From: Atkinsonella hypoxylon
Lineage: Eukaryota; Ascomycota; Sordariomycetes; Hypocreales; Clavicipitaceae
NCBI GenBank assembly: GCA_000729835.1
Contig: JFHB01000117.1
Span: forward strand, 1-64,000
Direction: 5' to 3'
DNA: 64,000 nt
This document shows, piece after piece, positions 20,391-31,070 of this stretch (its first letter is position 1; the number at the start of each line of letters is the position of its first letter). Under the pieces are notes generated by a model. That model did not search any database. It saw only the letters and a list, made by a program, of their open reading frames with translations, and was not told the origin of the DNA. A program made the translations under genes and the position numbers.

Positions 20391-21760
20391 TTTTTTTTAA
20401 AAAAAAGGGAGGGCAAAAAACAAAATGATTATATCAAAAGTGGACTGCAAGCCACGTTTTTTTTTTCCTCAATCTCTTGTTTTGGAATGGAAACGAGCAG
20501 GGACGGTAGAGGGGTCATAAGGAATATGTATACGGTTATGTGGTTATGTGGATTATGAAGCAGGACAAATACACCACGTGGAAAGGGCGCAATCCATATC
20601 TTCTATACAGGTCAACTTTTGTGTTTTTACTTTTTATATTATATTCGGAAGAGATATCACGGGTCATGAGACGGGTGCTGGACATGCATACAGGATCGGG
20701 GTACGTTGTAAGAACCGTACGTAGTTGGAGTCCAAATCCGAATTACTTAGTTGTACAAGGAGCGTCAAGAGCGCATATACAAAATCCATCACACAATCGA
20801 TAGTCAACTACATCAGACCAGACAGGATGTAAACGTGTGCCATCAATGATTGTATTTTGTGGCTGATACCATTACTATAACTATCACGACGCACATCCAT
20901 CCCATCGAGGTTTTCTCGTCTACAAGCCATTTCGGCTCCTGGCCGTGCCGTTTTGCATCCGGTATATTCTTTTCTTTTCCCCTTTGTCTGCACCGACTTG
21001 ATCGCGCAACTTCTCCAGACCCCCAAAGCAGGATGTTCCGACAATAAATTGATGCAGGTATGAGGATGCACAATGAGTGTAGAAAAGCAAAGGAGAGAGG
21101 AAGTAACTAAATTTGGTCTTGACACTGAGAACTAAAAAGCACTGCCTTGTTTTGTCAAGACCACGACACTCAGAATGATTCGAATCCGCGAGAATTACAA
21201 GTCAAGATAGCGCAAGTTGTCGAACGTTGTTCCATAATCCTCATGTTTCGTGGGTACATCAAAGAATTTTTGGACGTCCTTGTTTTTTCTTTCTTCGGTG
21301 TCGCGTCGTCCAAATGCCCTCGTCTCCATTTCTTGCACAAGATAAAAAGGGAAAAAAAGGTGTAAACGTGCACGTGACGTTCAGGGACAAGCCTCTGCGT
21401 CTCATGACGATAATAAAGTCGCTTTGAAAAGGATTGATGATGAAGTGAATTAAGTAAAGTTTGCTTCCCTGGCAATCTATGGCCAAGACCGTGTCGACAC
21501 AGTCTATACTTTAAACCGTGCACTAGGCCGGTCCAAAGGTAGGAATCAATGGTAGAAAAGCGTATAAAGTCGTGTGAACAGAGTCCAAAACAAGTCTGTA
21601 AAATATGGACGAACAAGAAGAAACCAAATCCGCATATCCGAGAGCAATCGTTACCAGAGTTCCGCGCGCGTAAAGTCGTAAGAAAACAAGAGTGAAGAAG
21701 AGTGAGAAAACTCTGTATTGGGAATAAATACTGTGTCAACCACCGGAGCCCGTACTTTGT
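20391..21760. other. 3' region between convergent genes
   Basis: About 1.4 kb between the sepH stop and the stop of the poly-Q gene. A T8A8 palindrome at 20391-20406 follows the sepH stop directly. The rest is AT-rich, 3'-UTR-like sequence with no supported gene. Confidence 0.6.
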
Positions 21761-23512
21761 TCAAGCGACTGGTGTGGCCTTGCGCTTCTCAACGCTCGTA
21801 AGAACAAGTCTAGGGGCTTTTCGCTGCGTATCAGCCGTCTCTTGGGCCCTGTTCGCTCGGAGAGTACTGTTTTTAAATACATTGGCGAAAGAGCTGTTTT
21901 CAACCTCCTCGACAGGAATAGGGCTATTGCTGCCGATGCTACCCACGCTTCCATGAGCCTTGGAGCATGAGCTGGGGCGATCGGAGCCAATAGCTCCCCA
22001 ACTACCGCTAGCTGAGGTTCGTGAGCTGCTGCACTCTTCCTCGCCAATCAGACTGCCGGATCCACTTCGGCCTGAGTCGGAATCGTTGTCAGTGATTTGT
22101 GAGTAGGAGCCTTCCGCCGTCTCCGACACTGGGCTCATGCTACCAGCCGAGCTGCTGGTTCCCTTGCGGCGCTCCAAGCCGGCTCGAACCAGGTTATGGA
22201 CGGCGGATCGACGGGTCCGCGCGGCAAAGTTTTTGCTTCCCTCGTGCTTGGCAGTGGGCTTGGATTTGAGTTCATCCAAAGATGGGGGCCCTCGGGGCTG
22301 TCGAACAGGGTGCTCACCGGCCCTAGCTTGGCCAGGTCCATACCCTCCTGTCAAAGGCGTGAGAGGGAATGAAGCCGACTTGGGACCTGCAGACTTGGGC
22401 GCGTCACCAGCGGCACCACCAACAGCGGTCGAAACACTGTTGACGGGTGCAAGGGACGAGGTCTTCTTGTGACCTCGACGAAAGGCGTTGGCAGACGGGG
22501 GAGGAAGAGGCGTGACCTCCGAAGGCGATTCATAGCGCTTGGGAGGAGAGCTGGATTGGTATGATGAGGACTGGAAATGCTCTGGGGGCGGAGAAACCTG
22601 AACTCGCGGAGTTCCTTGCTGGGCCTGGTTCAAGTATTGCTGAGCCTGTTGCTGCTGCTGTTGCTGCTGCTGCTGAAATCCACCGTTCATCGCTGGTGAG
22701 AAGGGTTGCTGTTCAGTGTACTGAGAACAGGCCTGAGAAGCATTGGTGGATGAAGTGTCAACGTAGTACTGGCCAGTGACTGGGCTGTAGTAGACCTGCT
22801 GACCCTGAGTCATGGCAGCCTGAACTCCCAGTTGCTGCTGCAAGTTGCGAAGCTGCTGTTGCTGCTCATAAAGAGCCATCTGCTGCTGGGTAAGTTGGGA
22901 GTTGCTCAGATTGAGCTGCTGGAACTGTTGAGCAGCTGCCTGTACATTCCTAAGTTGCTGCTGCAGTCTCTGTTGTTGTTGGGCAAGATACATGTTGGTG
23001 GCAACGAGTTGAGCGTAGAGGTTGGGATCCATGTGTTCCTGCACCTGCTCATCCATGGCGAGTTCCGGAGGCGCAAGCACCTGATCAACAGTATATTGTG
23101 CACCACCCATCATTCCAGAATACGAGGCCTGCTGCTGATGGCCATATTGTGGCATTGCCGTCTTCGGCGCTGTGTAGTAAATATTGTCCTGACCATATCC
23201 AAGAGGGTTGGCAGCCATACTGCGTCTGGCGAAATGCTGAGGTGTGGCGTTGACTGAGGGAGATGCAGGACCAAAAGTAGTAGCGCTCGCTGACTTGGGA
23301 GCCGTTCGTAAACCTGCGAGGAGATGAGAGCGGCTTGTACGTGGGGTGGGCGCACCACCGTCATTGGAGCTGTTCCCCTGCTTAATACTGTCGAATGACA
23401 GAGGCTTGATGTTTTGACCACCTCGACGAGAGGCCAGGCCACCAGGCGTAGGGAACGCGTGGGGTGAATTGAATGAGTTGGAAGACATCTGAGCAAGACC
23501 GCCTGTGTCCAT
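21761..23512 (-). CDS. Glutamine-rich fungal protein of unknown function
   Basis: A single-exon frame of 583 residues, mostly disordered. The first 100 residues are Ser/Gly-rich (FPTPGGLASRRGGQNIKPL). Residues about 155-330 are rich in Gln, including a run of ten Gln encoded by mixed CAG/CAA codons at 22648-22676, with coiled-coil potential. Pro/Ser-rich sequence follows, then a basic block (RTRRSAVHNLVRAGLERRKG) and a Ser/Gly-rich acidic tail ending in EEVENSSFANVFKNSTLRA. I do not recognise a catalytic domain. Composition resembles RNA-binding or granule-forming regulators, but that is inference. The ATG precedes the low-complexity start, and stops in the other frames make the start plausible. 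Upstream lies a long pyrimidine-rich leader. Confidence 0.75.
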   Translation of the reverse strand: MDTGGLAQMSSNSFNSPHAFPTPGGLASRRGGQNIKPLSFDSIKQGNSSNDGGAPTPRTSRSHLLAGLRTAPKSASATTFGPASPSVNATPQHFARRSMAANPLGYGQDNIYYTAPKTAMPQYGHQQQASYSGMMGGAQYTVDQVLAPPELAMDEQVQEHMDPNLYAQLVATNMYLAQQQQRLQQQLRNVQAAAQQFQQLNLSNSQLTQQQMALYEQQQQLRNLQQQLGVQAAMTQGQQVYYSPVTGQYYVDTSSTNASQACSQYTEQQPFSPAMNGGFQQQQQQQQQQAQQYLNQAQQGTPRVQVSPPPEHFQSSSYQSSSPPKRYESPSEVTPLPPPSANAFRRGHKKTSSLAPVNSVSTAVGGAAGDAPKSAGPKSASFPLTPLTGGYGPGQARAGEHPVRQPRGPPSLDELKSKPTAKHEGSKNFAARTRRSAVHNLVRAGLERRKGTSSSAGSMSPVSETAEGSYSQITDNDSDSGRSGSGSLIGEEECSSSRTSASGSWGAIGSDRPSSCSKAHGSVGSIGSNSPIPVEEVENSSFANVFKNSTLRANRAQETADTQRKAPRLVLTSVEKRKATPVA

Positions 23513-25697
23513 AGCTCAGAACACACAATAGCGTGAGAGTCACGCGTACCAAGGAGCTTTTATTTAACAGGGGGCGAAGGCGCGCGCGCAAACAACTGAG
23601 ATGTTGAGATTAAAAAGAGATAGATGGACAAATCCACTTGACGACACGCTTCTCCCAGAGCGAATTCGAGTACGATGTGATGTCGGTCAAGGTAGCGCGA
23701 ACGAACTAGCCAAATGCGAAATTAAGAGACCGTTGGGATTTCCGAGAGCTGGAAAAGGACGAGTCGAATAGAAAATCCAAGAAAAAAAAACGGGCAATTG
23801 GTGAACGTCGGAAGCAATGGACAATTCTCGCCTCCGCTGGGTTTGGAGCCGCTATTGAGGAGCGACAAATCCGACAAGATTGGAAAAAACAGGAGTTGGG
23901 CAAGAAAACTCTAATGGTGCCGAAATGAAAACAGAGCTGGCCAAGTTATGATGGCAAAGCGAAAGAGGAAACCAAAGACGACGATGACGCTTTATTCGAG
24001 CAGTCCGAAATCTCTAACGAGATACAAGGTGTGACTCTAAAGCCGTAGAAGGCACGACGGTAAAATGAGCTGTCGATATGTGGCGAAAGGTCTATCATGA
24101 GAGACGCAATCACACTAATAATTGAAGATGCCTAAGTCGAATGCTCCGACACAAGAGACTATGTATCTCGAAAGATATTAATGTTGTGTGTGGATTTGTC
24201 TCGATGAAACGTGTAGAATATCGATCCGGATGAAACTTTTGCGAAGAAAAACGCGGGCGAGGCGGTGCGGTGCGATACAGAGTGAGAATGGTATAGCTGA
24301 AAAAAATTACAGGTACGGCTGCAAATGCTGCGAAGACGAAAAGACGAGATGCAGTGAGTTTGTCCGGATGGGCGAGGAAGTAAACGCTTGTGGGGAAGGT
24401 ATTGACGAGCAAAGAGCGGCCGCAAACAAAGTACAGATGATTAAGGGTGAAGGAACGAGCCAACGAAGGATCTCTCGGAGAGAAAATCCTAAGAGGGTAG
24501 TAGGTATCGACTATCGCAGGTGTTGCCTTGCCAAGAGTATGGACTGGTCCGTGCACCTAAAAAGAGTATCGCCAGCCTTTAGCTTTGACTCCTGACTCTT
24601 GCCTTGCTCTTTTCTCAACCCAAGCGAGGTGACAGATGATTGCTGAGCGTTTGTGCCAAGTGCTGTGTTCGAATGAACGAGGTCGAGCGAGAATGAAGCG
24701 GCGACGGAACGAAGTCACGGCACGGGTAGAGACCCCAACAGGCGGCGAGGAAAAAAAATCAACGGCGGCAACAGACTCGAAAAACGAGGCTTGAAAGACG
24801 ACGAACCTAAAGAGACAGGGCAGGGCGACAAGAGAAAGGGGGAAAGGAGGGGGAGAGAGGCGAGGTTGACGCGATGGATGAGAGGACAAATGGCAGGAGT
24901 TGGAAAGGGGGAGAGATGGTCAGGAAAGGAAAGGAAAAAGAAACGACATACGATGGGGCAGCGGGTGTGCGCGTGTGTGTGCGCGTGTGTGGTAATGTAC
25001 CGTGTAAAGTGTACTGTGTGCCGTGTAGACGAGACGAGACGAGATTGGATAGGATTCAGGGTGCGTGTGGGTGAGCATAGTTCTCAGGAGGTTCTGTGCT
25101 ATGATATACAGCGTTGTGCAGCGGCTATACAGGTGCCTAGATACATGTGCAGTAAGTCAGTCACTTCACTAGCTCTCGCCCTGCCAGTGGACCCAGGGTC
25201 GCTGGGCACAGTGCCACATCTTCAGTCGAAATACATTATGCCGTTGCAGAACAAATACACTTGTGCAAACAAAGCATAATGCAACTCGCAACAGGCGAGA
25301 CCAGTTCAGTCTCGAATTGCGCAAGTTTGTTGCAAATACCATGAGCCATGAGCCATGAACCATGAGGTACGAGGCGTTAATGCTCGTAAATGTTGAACAT
25401 CGAGCACCACAGAGTACTCCAGGCACTATTTATTGAAAGGCAAATTCTCCATACCTGCCTGCCTGGCTGGGTATAGTTATTGTGCACCGCGCAAAGGTTC
25501 AGCATCGCTTGATCTACGTGCCCTAGGTTCCTGAAGCCTTTTCATTCATCCCTTTAGCAGACTTGATCAAAGGAGCGCAGTGGTCACTTGCAAGGAATGT
25601 GGCCAACCAGGCTATGTCCAAGTCGCTACATCGCACACAAAACAGCCCAAATGATCATGCAATGCAAGCATTCTTAGTAGAGCTTTGGTAATAATTC

Positions 25698-25722
25698 TGA
25701 ACGTGAACGTGAACGTGAACGT
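25698..25722. repeat. GTGAAC hexamer repeat
   Basis: Four direct copies of GTGAAC in a non-coding region. Confidence 0.75.
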
Positions 25723-25880
25723 GACTACTCCGTGCCGACCACGCACTGGCTGCACTCTGGATAAAATGATGATGTTTGCAATTACGCTGCAGGGGCTGGA
25801 GCCACTTCTCCTGAGTCTTTCGGTAGCCAAACGGACGTATCAGGACGCTGCAAGCGCCCCCAACTTTTGCTGCAACGCCT

Positions 25881-25931
25881 TCAGCGTCCAATCAGCGTCC
25901 AATCAGCGTCCAGTCAGCGTCCAGTCAGCGT
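25881..25931. repeat. 10-11 bp repeat carrying CCAAT
   Basis: About five direct copies of TCAGCGTCCAR. The first two read CCAAT, the core bound by the Hap/CBF complex; the later ones read CCAGT. Confidence 0.7.
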
Positions 25932-28895
25932 CTAGGTATCCTTAAGCTGTGGAGAGTGCCCATGAGGGCGCCTCTCGGCGCCTGCCAATCAGCTGCCGGC
26001 CAGAGATGGTGGAGATGGTGGTGGCGTTACTTGGGATGTGGCAAGTCACAGTAAGGGTTGGCAAAGTCATGCTCTGATTGGACTACCGGCTACCAGGTTC
26101 TGATGACCATGAGACTTTGTTTGACTGCCACTCCAAGGATGACTCGCAGATCCGAGCCTGTCTGCCAAGCCACGGGTTGAAACGCCACTGCTCTTCCATT
26201 CATGTTCGCAGCTTCCTCCAAGTCCAATGCCAGCAGGCATCCAGCCAGCCAGCCAGCCAGACAGCAACATCCACCAAAGATTGACTATGCTTCCGAGACG
26301 TGACGATGCTAGGACAACATGTGGCGCTTCAAGTCCCTATATCAAGACCAACGGCGATTCATGTTTTATCCCAAGGTCCAAGGCTAGCCAAGTAACAGGT
26401 TGGGTAGCTACGGAGACTGAGGCGGTATGAATACCCAAAGTGAACAGTTTAGTCTTATTGCCACCAACAAGAGATGTCTTCCGGTGGGATGTGGATGCTA
26501 ATAAGACACAGACAGCGCATGCGAACCGAGATCCCTGCCAGGTTGCTTGCCAACACGGTCACGGGCTGGACTGGACTAAACTGTCCTCCCAAGATGCAAA
26601 TGTACACACACACACATACTATCACACCTACCTATACAGTAATACTCCGTACAGCACTGAAATGACTACGAGGTTAAACCTGCACTGCGTCGGTATCTCC
26701 ATTCGGGTACGGTTTGTGTCGAGTATGTTCCGTTGTCCGTTGTCCACGCCTTGAGCAGATTGTGGCGCAAGGTGCGCTCATGCATTGTGGAAATGTCTGG
26801 CAAGTTCCTGCAGCACGTCAGGGAACCAGACGCGTTTTGACAATTCCCAATACTGACTCTGCGGAGTACGCAGTAGTCTGAGGGCAATCTCCACATGGGC
26901 ACGAAAAACGGCTTCTCCGGCAGCAGAGGTCTTTCTGGCCTTAGTTCAAGCGTCCCCAGAAGAAACTAGCATTACAAGCCGATGAGTGTTGCACAGGTGA
27001 TTCCTTTTTGTTTTTTTTTTACCTGTTTACCTTGGGTGCTCATCCCTCTCTGCCTCTGCACCAAGTAACTTGCATATCAATTCGTCCCCGTCCAGTCCGT
27101 CCTGAGGAAAGCTCTACTCGATAGCGGACTGTGATCTACACTATTTTTACTGTTGGCCAGAGTCACCATTGTTCACTATTGTTCACCGCCGTTCCTCGTC
27201 GTCCAGATCAATACAAGGACGCACGCCTGTCTGGCGCAGTAGATACGGCGCACAGTGCGAGTTGGTACGAACAAGTAGTCGCGGAAGGAACTGCCCTCGT
27301 TCCTGCGCATGTTATCAACCACCCATGTCAGATGCATCATGCAACATGTAATATGCTTCGCACTCCGCATAGACTAAACACCCGTATTAAATTTCAATAC
27401 TCTCGAGCAGGCCGTGGCAGTTGTTTGTCTGCTGCTTAACCTATATAATGAAATCGCGATAGGCAACAACAGATGTGAGAGACTGCAGACACCTTGAGTC
27501 TTTTGTAAGCAACGAATTGATACTGAGATTAGTTATCCTACACATCTACTCGAGCACAACGTCTGACAGAACGAACCAAGCGGCATGGCTAGTCGAACAA
27601 GACGCTCGCAAGTCCCACATCGAGGCGGCACCACACCATCCCGGCAAGCGCGGGAACGGGATCGGCTCGCCCATTCTCAGCTAGGCACGACAAGCTGGCC
27701 GTTGCACCTAAGGCTCAATGAAAAAGGTGAAGATGATCTTAGCCGGTGGCCAGTCTCTCTATCTTGCGTCGCTTCGTCCAGTGTTGCCAAATTCAACCAC
27801 TATGTGGATGAGATGATCATTTCTCGGCATTCGTCAAACTGTCCGTGTCACTCTACAGGATGATTATCTCGGCATGTACGGAGTATTCTCGGACCACTGC
27901 CTGGCTGACACGACAGAGGGCTGCTGGATGGGATCACTCATAGAAGCCCTTTAGCTGAGTCAAATCGAGGCCTGGCAGAGTGAAGTGATAGCGCCACCTG
28001 CAGCCATCGAGGAGCACTTATGCACGCCATGCGCCCTTTCATTTCCTTGTGCCCAATCCAGACTCGCATTAGACGCCTGCTCAGTATCAACCCTGGCTGG
28101 GCTGAGGGGTTTACTGTGTCGGCGCTTAGCAAAGGGCATTCCCGACCAATCGACACTTGGGCCTCGCACCAATAATAGCAAATAGCCGTATCAGGTGAAC
28201 AGATGGAGGGTATCTTGCACAGCCAGGAATAGCACAGCTGAGCGCCTTTGGGTGGCATTTTGGGCAGAAAACGCGGGGAGGCAGCATGCAGTGCGATGAT
28301 AGTCTGTTGCATTTCGGGCATTTTAGACTGCGAAAGCAAACATGCAGCATTGACAGACCACGACTGCCACCATGTGATGAGATGCTCAATTCTTGAAGAA
28401 CCCGCAATAGACTCTGGGTCTGGCCACGGCTGGCGGGCACTCGATAGAGTCAATCATACACAATGAACTTGATACCCACGAGGACAGGAGCAAGCGACAA
28501 CCATTAGGTTGTTCATTCGCCAAGATGGTCAGTTCGGCAACAGCTTGCTAAGGAATAGTGCCTCTGCAGCAGTGGCACAAAACAGCACATACTTCTCTGG
28601 AATGCTACCGAGTTGTTCAGAAATCTACCTGCCCTTATGTGGACAGGACTGCGAAAAGAATGTTCCGTCAGGCACATGTCATTTCAGGAACCGTTGTGAC
28701 GAACAGACTTGAAGAATCCCCCTTTTTTTTTACCAATCACCAACCGGAAGCATGCTTATCTGCGGAAACTAAGTCCTCCATGTCACTAGCAGAACTTCAT
28801 ACCTGCCGTCACACGTCTCATATGTACACGGGTTGATTCGATATCCAAGACCAACTTCAATGAGCTAGTCATATTCAAGCAAGAGCTTAACGGCG

Positions 28896-28927
28896 AAAAA
28901 AAAAAAAAAAAAAAAACAACAACAACC
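28896..28927. repeat. A21 run followed by CAA repeats
   Basis: Twenty-one A followed by about four CAA units. Reminiscent of a degraded retroposon tail, but no body is recognisable. Confidence 0.7.
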
Positions 28928-29330
28928 ACATGCTAGACAAAAGTAATATTCTCATTCAAAGCCAATGTAATATATGACCATGACCACCTCTGGACCAGTG
29001 AAAGTGCCAACCGCTGAACCGTCGATGAGCCGTGCCCTAGGGTAGCACCGCCTCAGGTTCCAACCCCAAATCGACAATCTTCCAGGATAAAAGCGTCTAC
29101 GACGCCAAGTAGCACACCCTATCGAGCATTCCCCTTCCCATCAATGCAGTTCAAGCCAAGCCAATCACATTCATGAACCAGACTAGCTGCAGTTATTTTT
29201 CACCCGGCTACAATGCGCTTACGACTTACTATCCCACCTAGCCACGCAAATCCAAACGACAACCTCAAGCGCGCTCAGCCCTACTCGAAGATTCCGACGT
29301 AGCTGCGCTATCCCTGCTTGATCAATAAAA

Positions 29331-29393
29331 AAGAAATATAGAAAAATATAGAAAAAAAAATATAAAAAAAATATAAAAAAATAAAATAAAAAA
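29331..29393. repeat. A-rich low-complexity block
   Basis: Repeated AAAAATATA and AAAATAAAA units. No coding capacity. Confidence 0.75.
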
Positions 29394-30029
29394 TGCCTCG
29401 GCTACATATTTGCCGTGAGGGCTGAATCGCACCCTGCAGCCCGAGCTAGCCGGCAATACTGAGACAGGTGCTCAAGGCTGAGAGTCAGCCTCGAGCAAAA
29501 AAGCAGTTGCCGAGTAGGGTGAACTTTTCGGGTACTATAAGGCTGATGGGTTCCCGGAGGTTCCGTCATTGGGGGTCTCGGAAGGACGGGAAGACATGAC
29601 ATGGATTTTTTTTTTAATTTTTTTTTTTGAAACAGAGGCGCATTTTGAAACGAACTTCATTTATGAGCTAAATAGCCCTTCTACGTTATGAGGGTGCCGC
29701 GGACGCCCTAGGTGGTATCTAGTCCTTTTGCTTGCATCCCATCGTGATCCGAATGCCATATGGAATTCCGCCAGTTTATGCACTGCCCCGCCAAGAACAG
29801 AGCCTCGGAGATCCAGAGAACATACAATATAGGAAGTCAATGTCGAAAAAAAGAAAAAAAAAAAAGAAAAGAAAACAAGTGTGCTTCGTTGTCAAGGCCA
29901 AACTTGAAAAAAAATAAAAAATAAAAAATGAAATCAACGCTGCTGAGTGTGAATGCGCTGTTGCCATCAATACTAGTCGTGATATGCGTCGTCTACAAGG
30001 AGCCCCCCCCCCCCTTTCAAGGCGCTCGC

Positions 30030-31070
30030 TCAAGATTGCACAGAGATATTCCCACATCGCGCCGTATACGCATCTTGGTGCATCTCCTCTGGTGTCACCG
30101 TTGCGCCGTAGAAGCCACCTCCGCGGCTGCCGCTTGAGGCGGCGCAGGCCAGACAAATGCCCCCGCCATAAACACGGGTGTGACGGGTCCACCCAGCGCC
30201 GTCGTTGTCCAACGCTGAAATGATTTCTCCCCTGACCTCCATCTCTCGGTGCTGCGTCTGAACATCACCGACTGAGTCAGTTGCATCAGGAGGCGGTGGC
30301 GGCAGAAGCGGGCTGCTAGGCGGATACGAGCCGGGTGAGAACGAAACCGGACTAGGAATGCCCAGCGGCCGCGTCTTGTGATATGATCGCCGTCGCGGTA
30401 TTGTCGTTGTTGGCGAGGCCTTCAAGTCCTGCTGCGCCGTTGCCGAAATGGTGGAGCTCGTATAGTCGGGATTTGGTTGGTGTATGAAGTTGTCGATCGT
30501 ATGAAGCTGCTGGCTTGGCGCAAGCGTGAAGACGGTCGTGCTCAGCTCCGGCGGTGTTAGTGGAGGCGCAGGAGGGAGCCGAGAAAGGAATTGTCCACGA
30601 ACATCCTCAGCCCTAGAGCTGGAGCTGGGGCTGGGGCTGGAGCTGGAGCCAGAGGCCAAAGTCGGGTCAATGGTAAGCCTGGCTTTGCTGGCTTTGCTGG
30701 CTTTGCTGGCAGGGCCAGGGCCACGTAAGGCTTTTGCTGTACCTTCTCTGCTGTTCTTCATGCTGTGGAAGATTCTGCCGCTCTGCGCCTTCTCATCGAT
30801 CGACCACGGCAGACGTGGACGGTCTGATTGCAAGCCAAATGGAAGATGGGTGTTGTCGGATGCCTGTGCCTGCGGTTTCTGGGCAAATAAAGCGCGTATC
30901 CTTTGGAGCACGTAGTGAAAAATGATGAAGACAGCAAAGATGGCCAGACCGTCTCGGATCTTGCCAGAGGTGGGCTGTGACGCTTTCAAGTAGTCCCAGG
31001 CCGCCATGGTAAGAGAATCACGGGCAGCGGGGAGTTCACGATTGGCTGCTGGAGGAACTGGAACTGGCAT
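30030..31070 (-). CDS. Conserved fungal protein with one transmembrane segment
   Basis: A single-exon frame of 346 residues. A second in-frame ATG at 31007 (MAAWDYLKASQP) may be the true start, because the conserved N-terminal helix pattern seems to begin there. A hydrophobic segment (DGLAIFAVFIIFHYVLQRI, about residues 40-58) predicts one membrane span. A long Ser/Pro/Ala-rich low-complexity region follows, with SKASKASKA and polyproline runs. The C-terminus carries WTRHTRVYGGGICLACAAS and GGGFYGATVTPEEMH, which I recall as the conserved signature of this fungal family. Two Cys in CLAC might bind metal or lipid, but nothing shows it. Organelle unknown. Flanked by long gene-poor spacers on both sides. 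Confidence 0.72.
   Translation of the reverse strand: MPVPVPPAANRELPAARDSLTMAAWDYLKASQPTSGKIRDGLAIFAVFIIFHYVLQRIRALFAQKPQAQASDNTHLPFGLQSDRPRLPWSIDEKAQSGRIFHSMKNSREGTAKALRGPGPASKASKASKARLTIDPTLASGSSSSPSPSSSSRAEDVRGQFLSRLPPAPPLTPPELSTTVFTLAPSQQLHTIDNFIHQPNPDYTSSTISATAQQDLKASPTTTIPRRRSYHKTRPLGIPSPVSFSPGSYPPSSPLLPPPPPDATDSVGDVQTQHREMEVRGEIISALDNDGAGWTRHTRVYGGGICLACAASSGSRGGGFYGATVTPEEMHQDAYTARCGNISVQS

Larger units (their letters stand above)
23513..30029. other. 6.5-kb desert with leader, tandem repeats and homopolymers
   Basis: No supported gene. The first 1.4 kb (to about 24950) is purine-rich on the plus strand, so pyrimidine-rich on the minus strand. It looks like a long promoter and leader for the poly-Q gene. 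Further on are GTGAAC repeats (25698-25722), CCAAT-bearing repeats (25881-25931), CCAG runs near 26240, poly-A of 21 at 28896-28916 and an A-rich block at 29331-29393. Two TACTCCGTA motifs occur (26643, 27877). Confidence 0.55.

Noticed and set aside
24110..24556. Minus-strand 148-codon frame in the poly-Q leader
   Set aside because: It has no ATG start (GTG only) and its product lacks motifs. Better seen as part of a leader.
27938..28453. Minus-strand open frame of 171 codons
   Set aside because: Composition and lack of any recognisable motif look like chance in a spacer. No splice-consistent extension found.
28896..28927. Poly-A tail of a retroposon
   Set aside because: No recognisable retroposon body or target-site duplication nearby, and similar A runs occur throughout the window.
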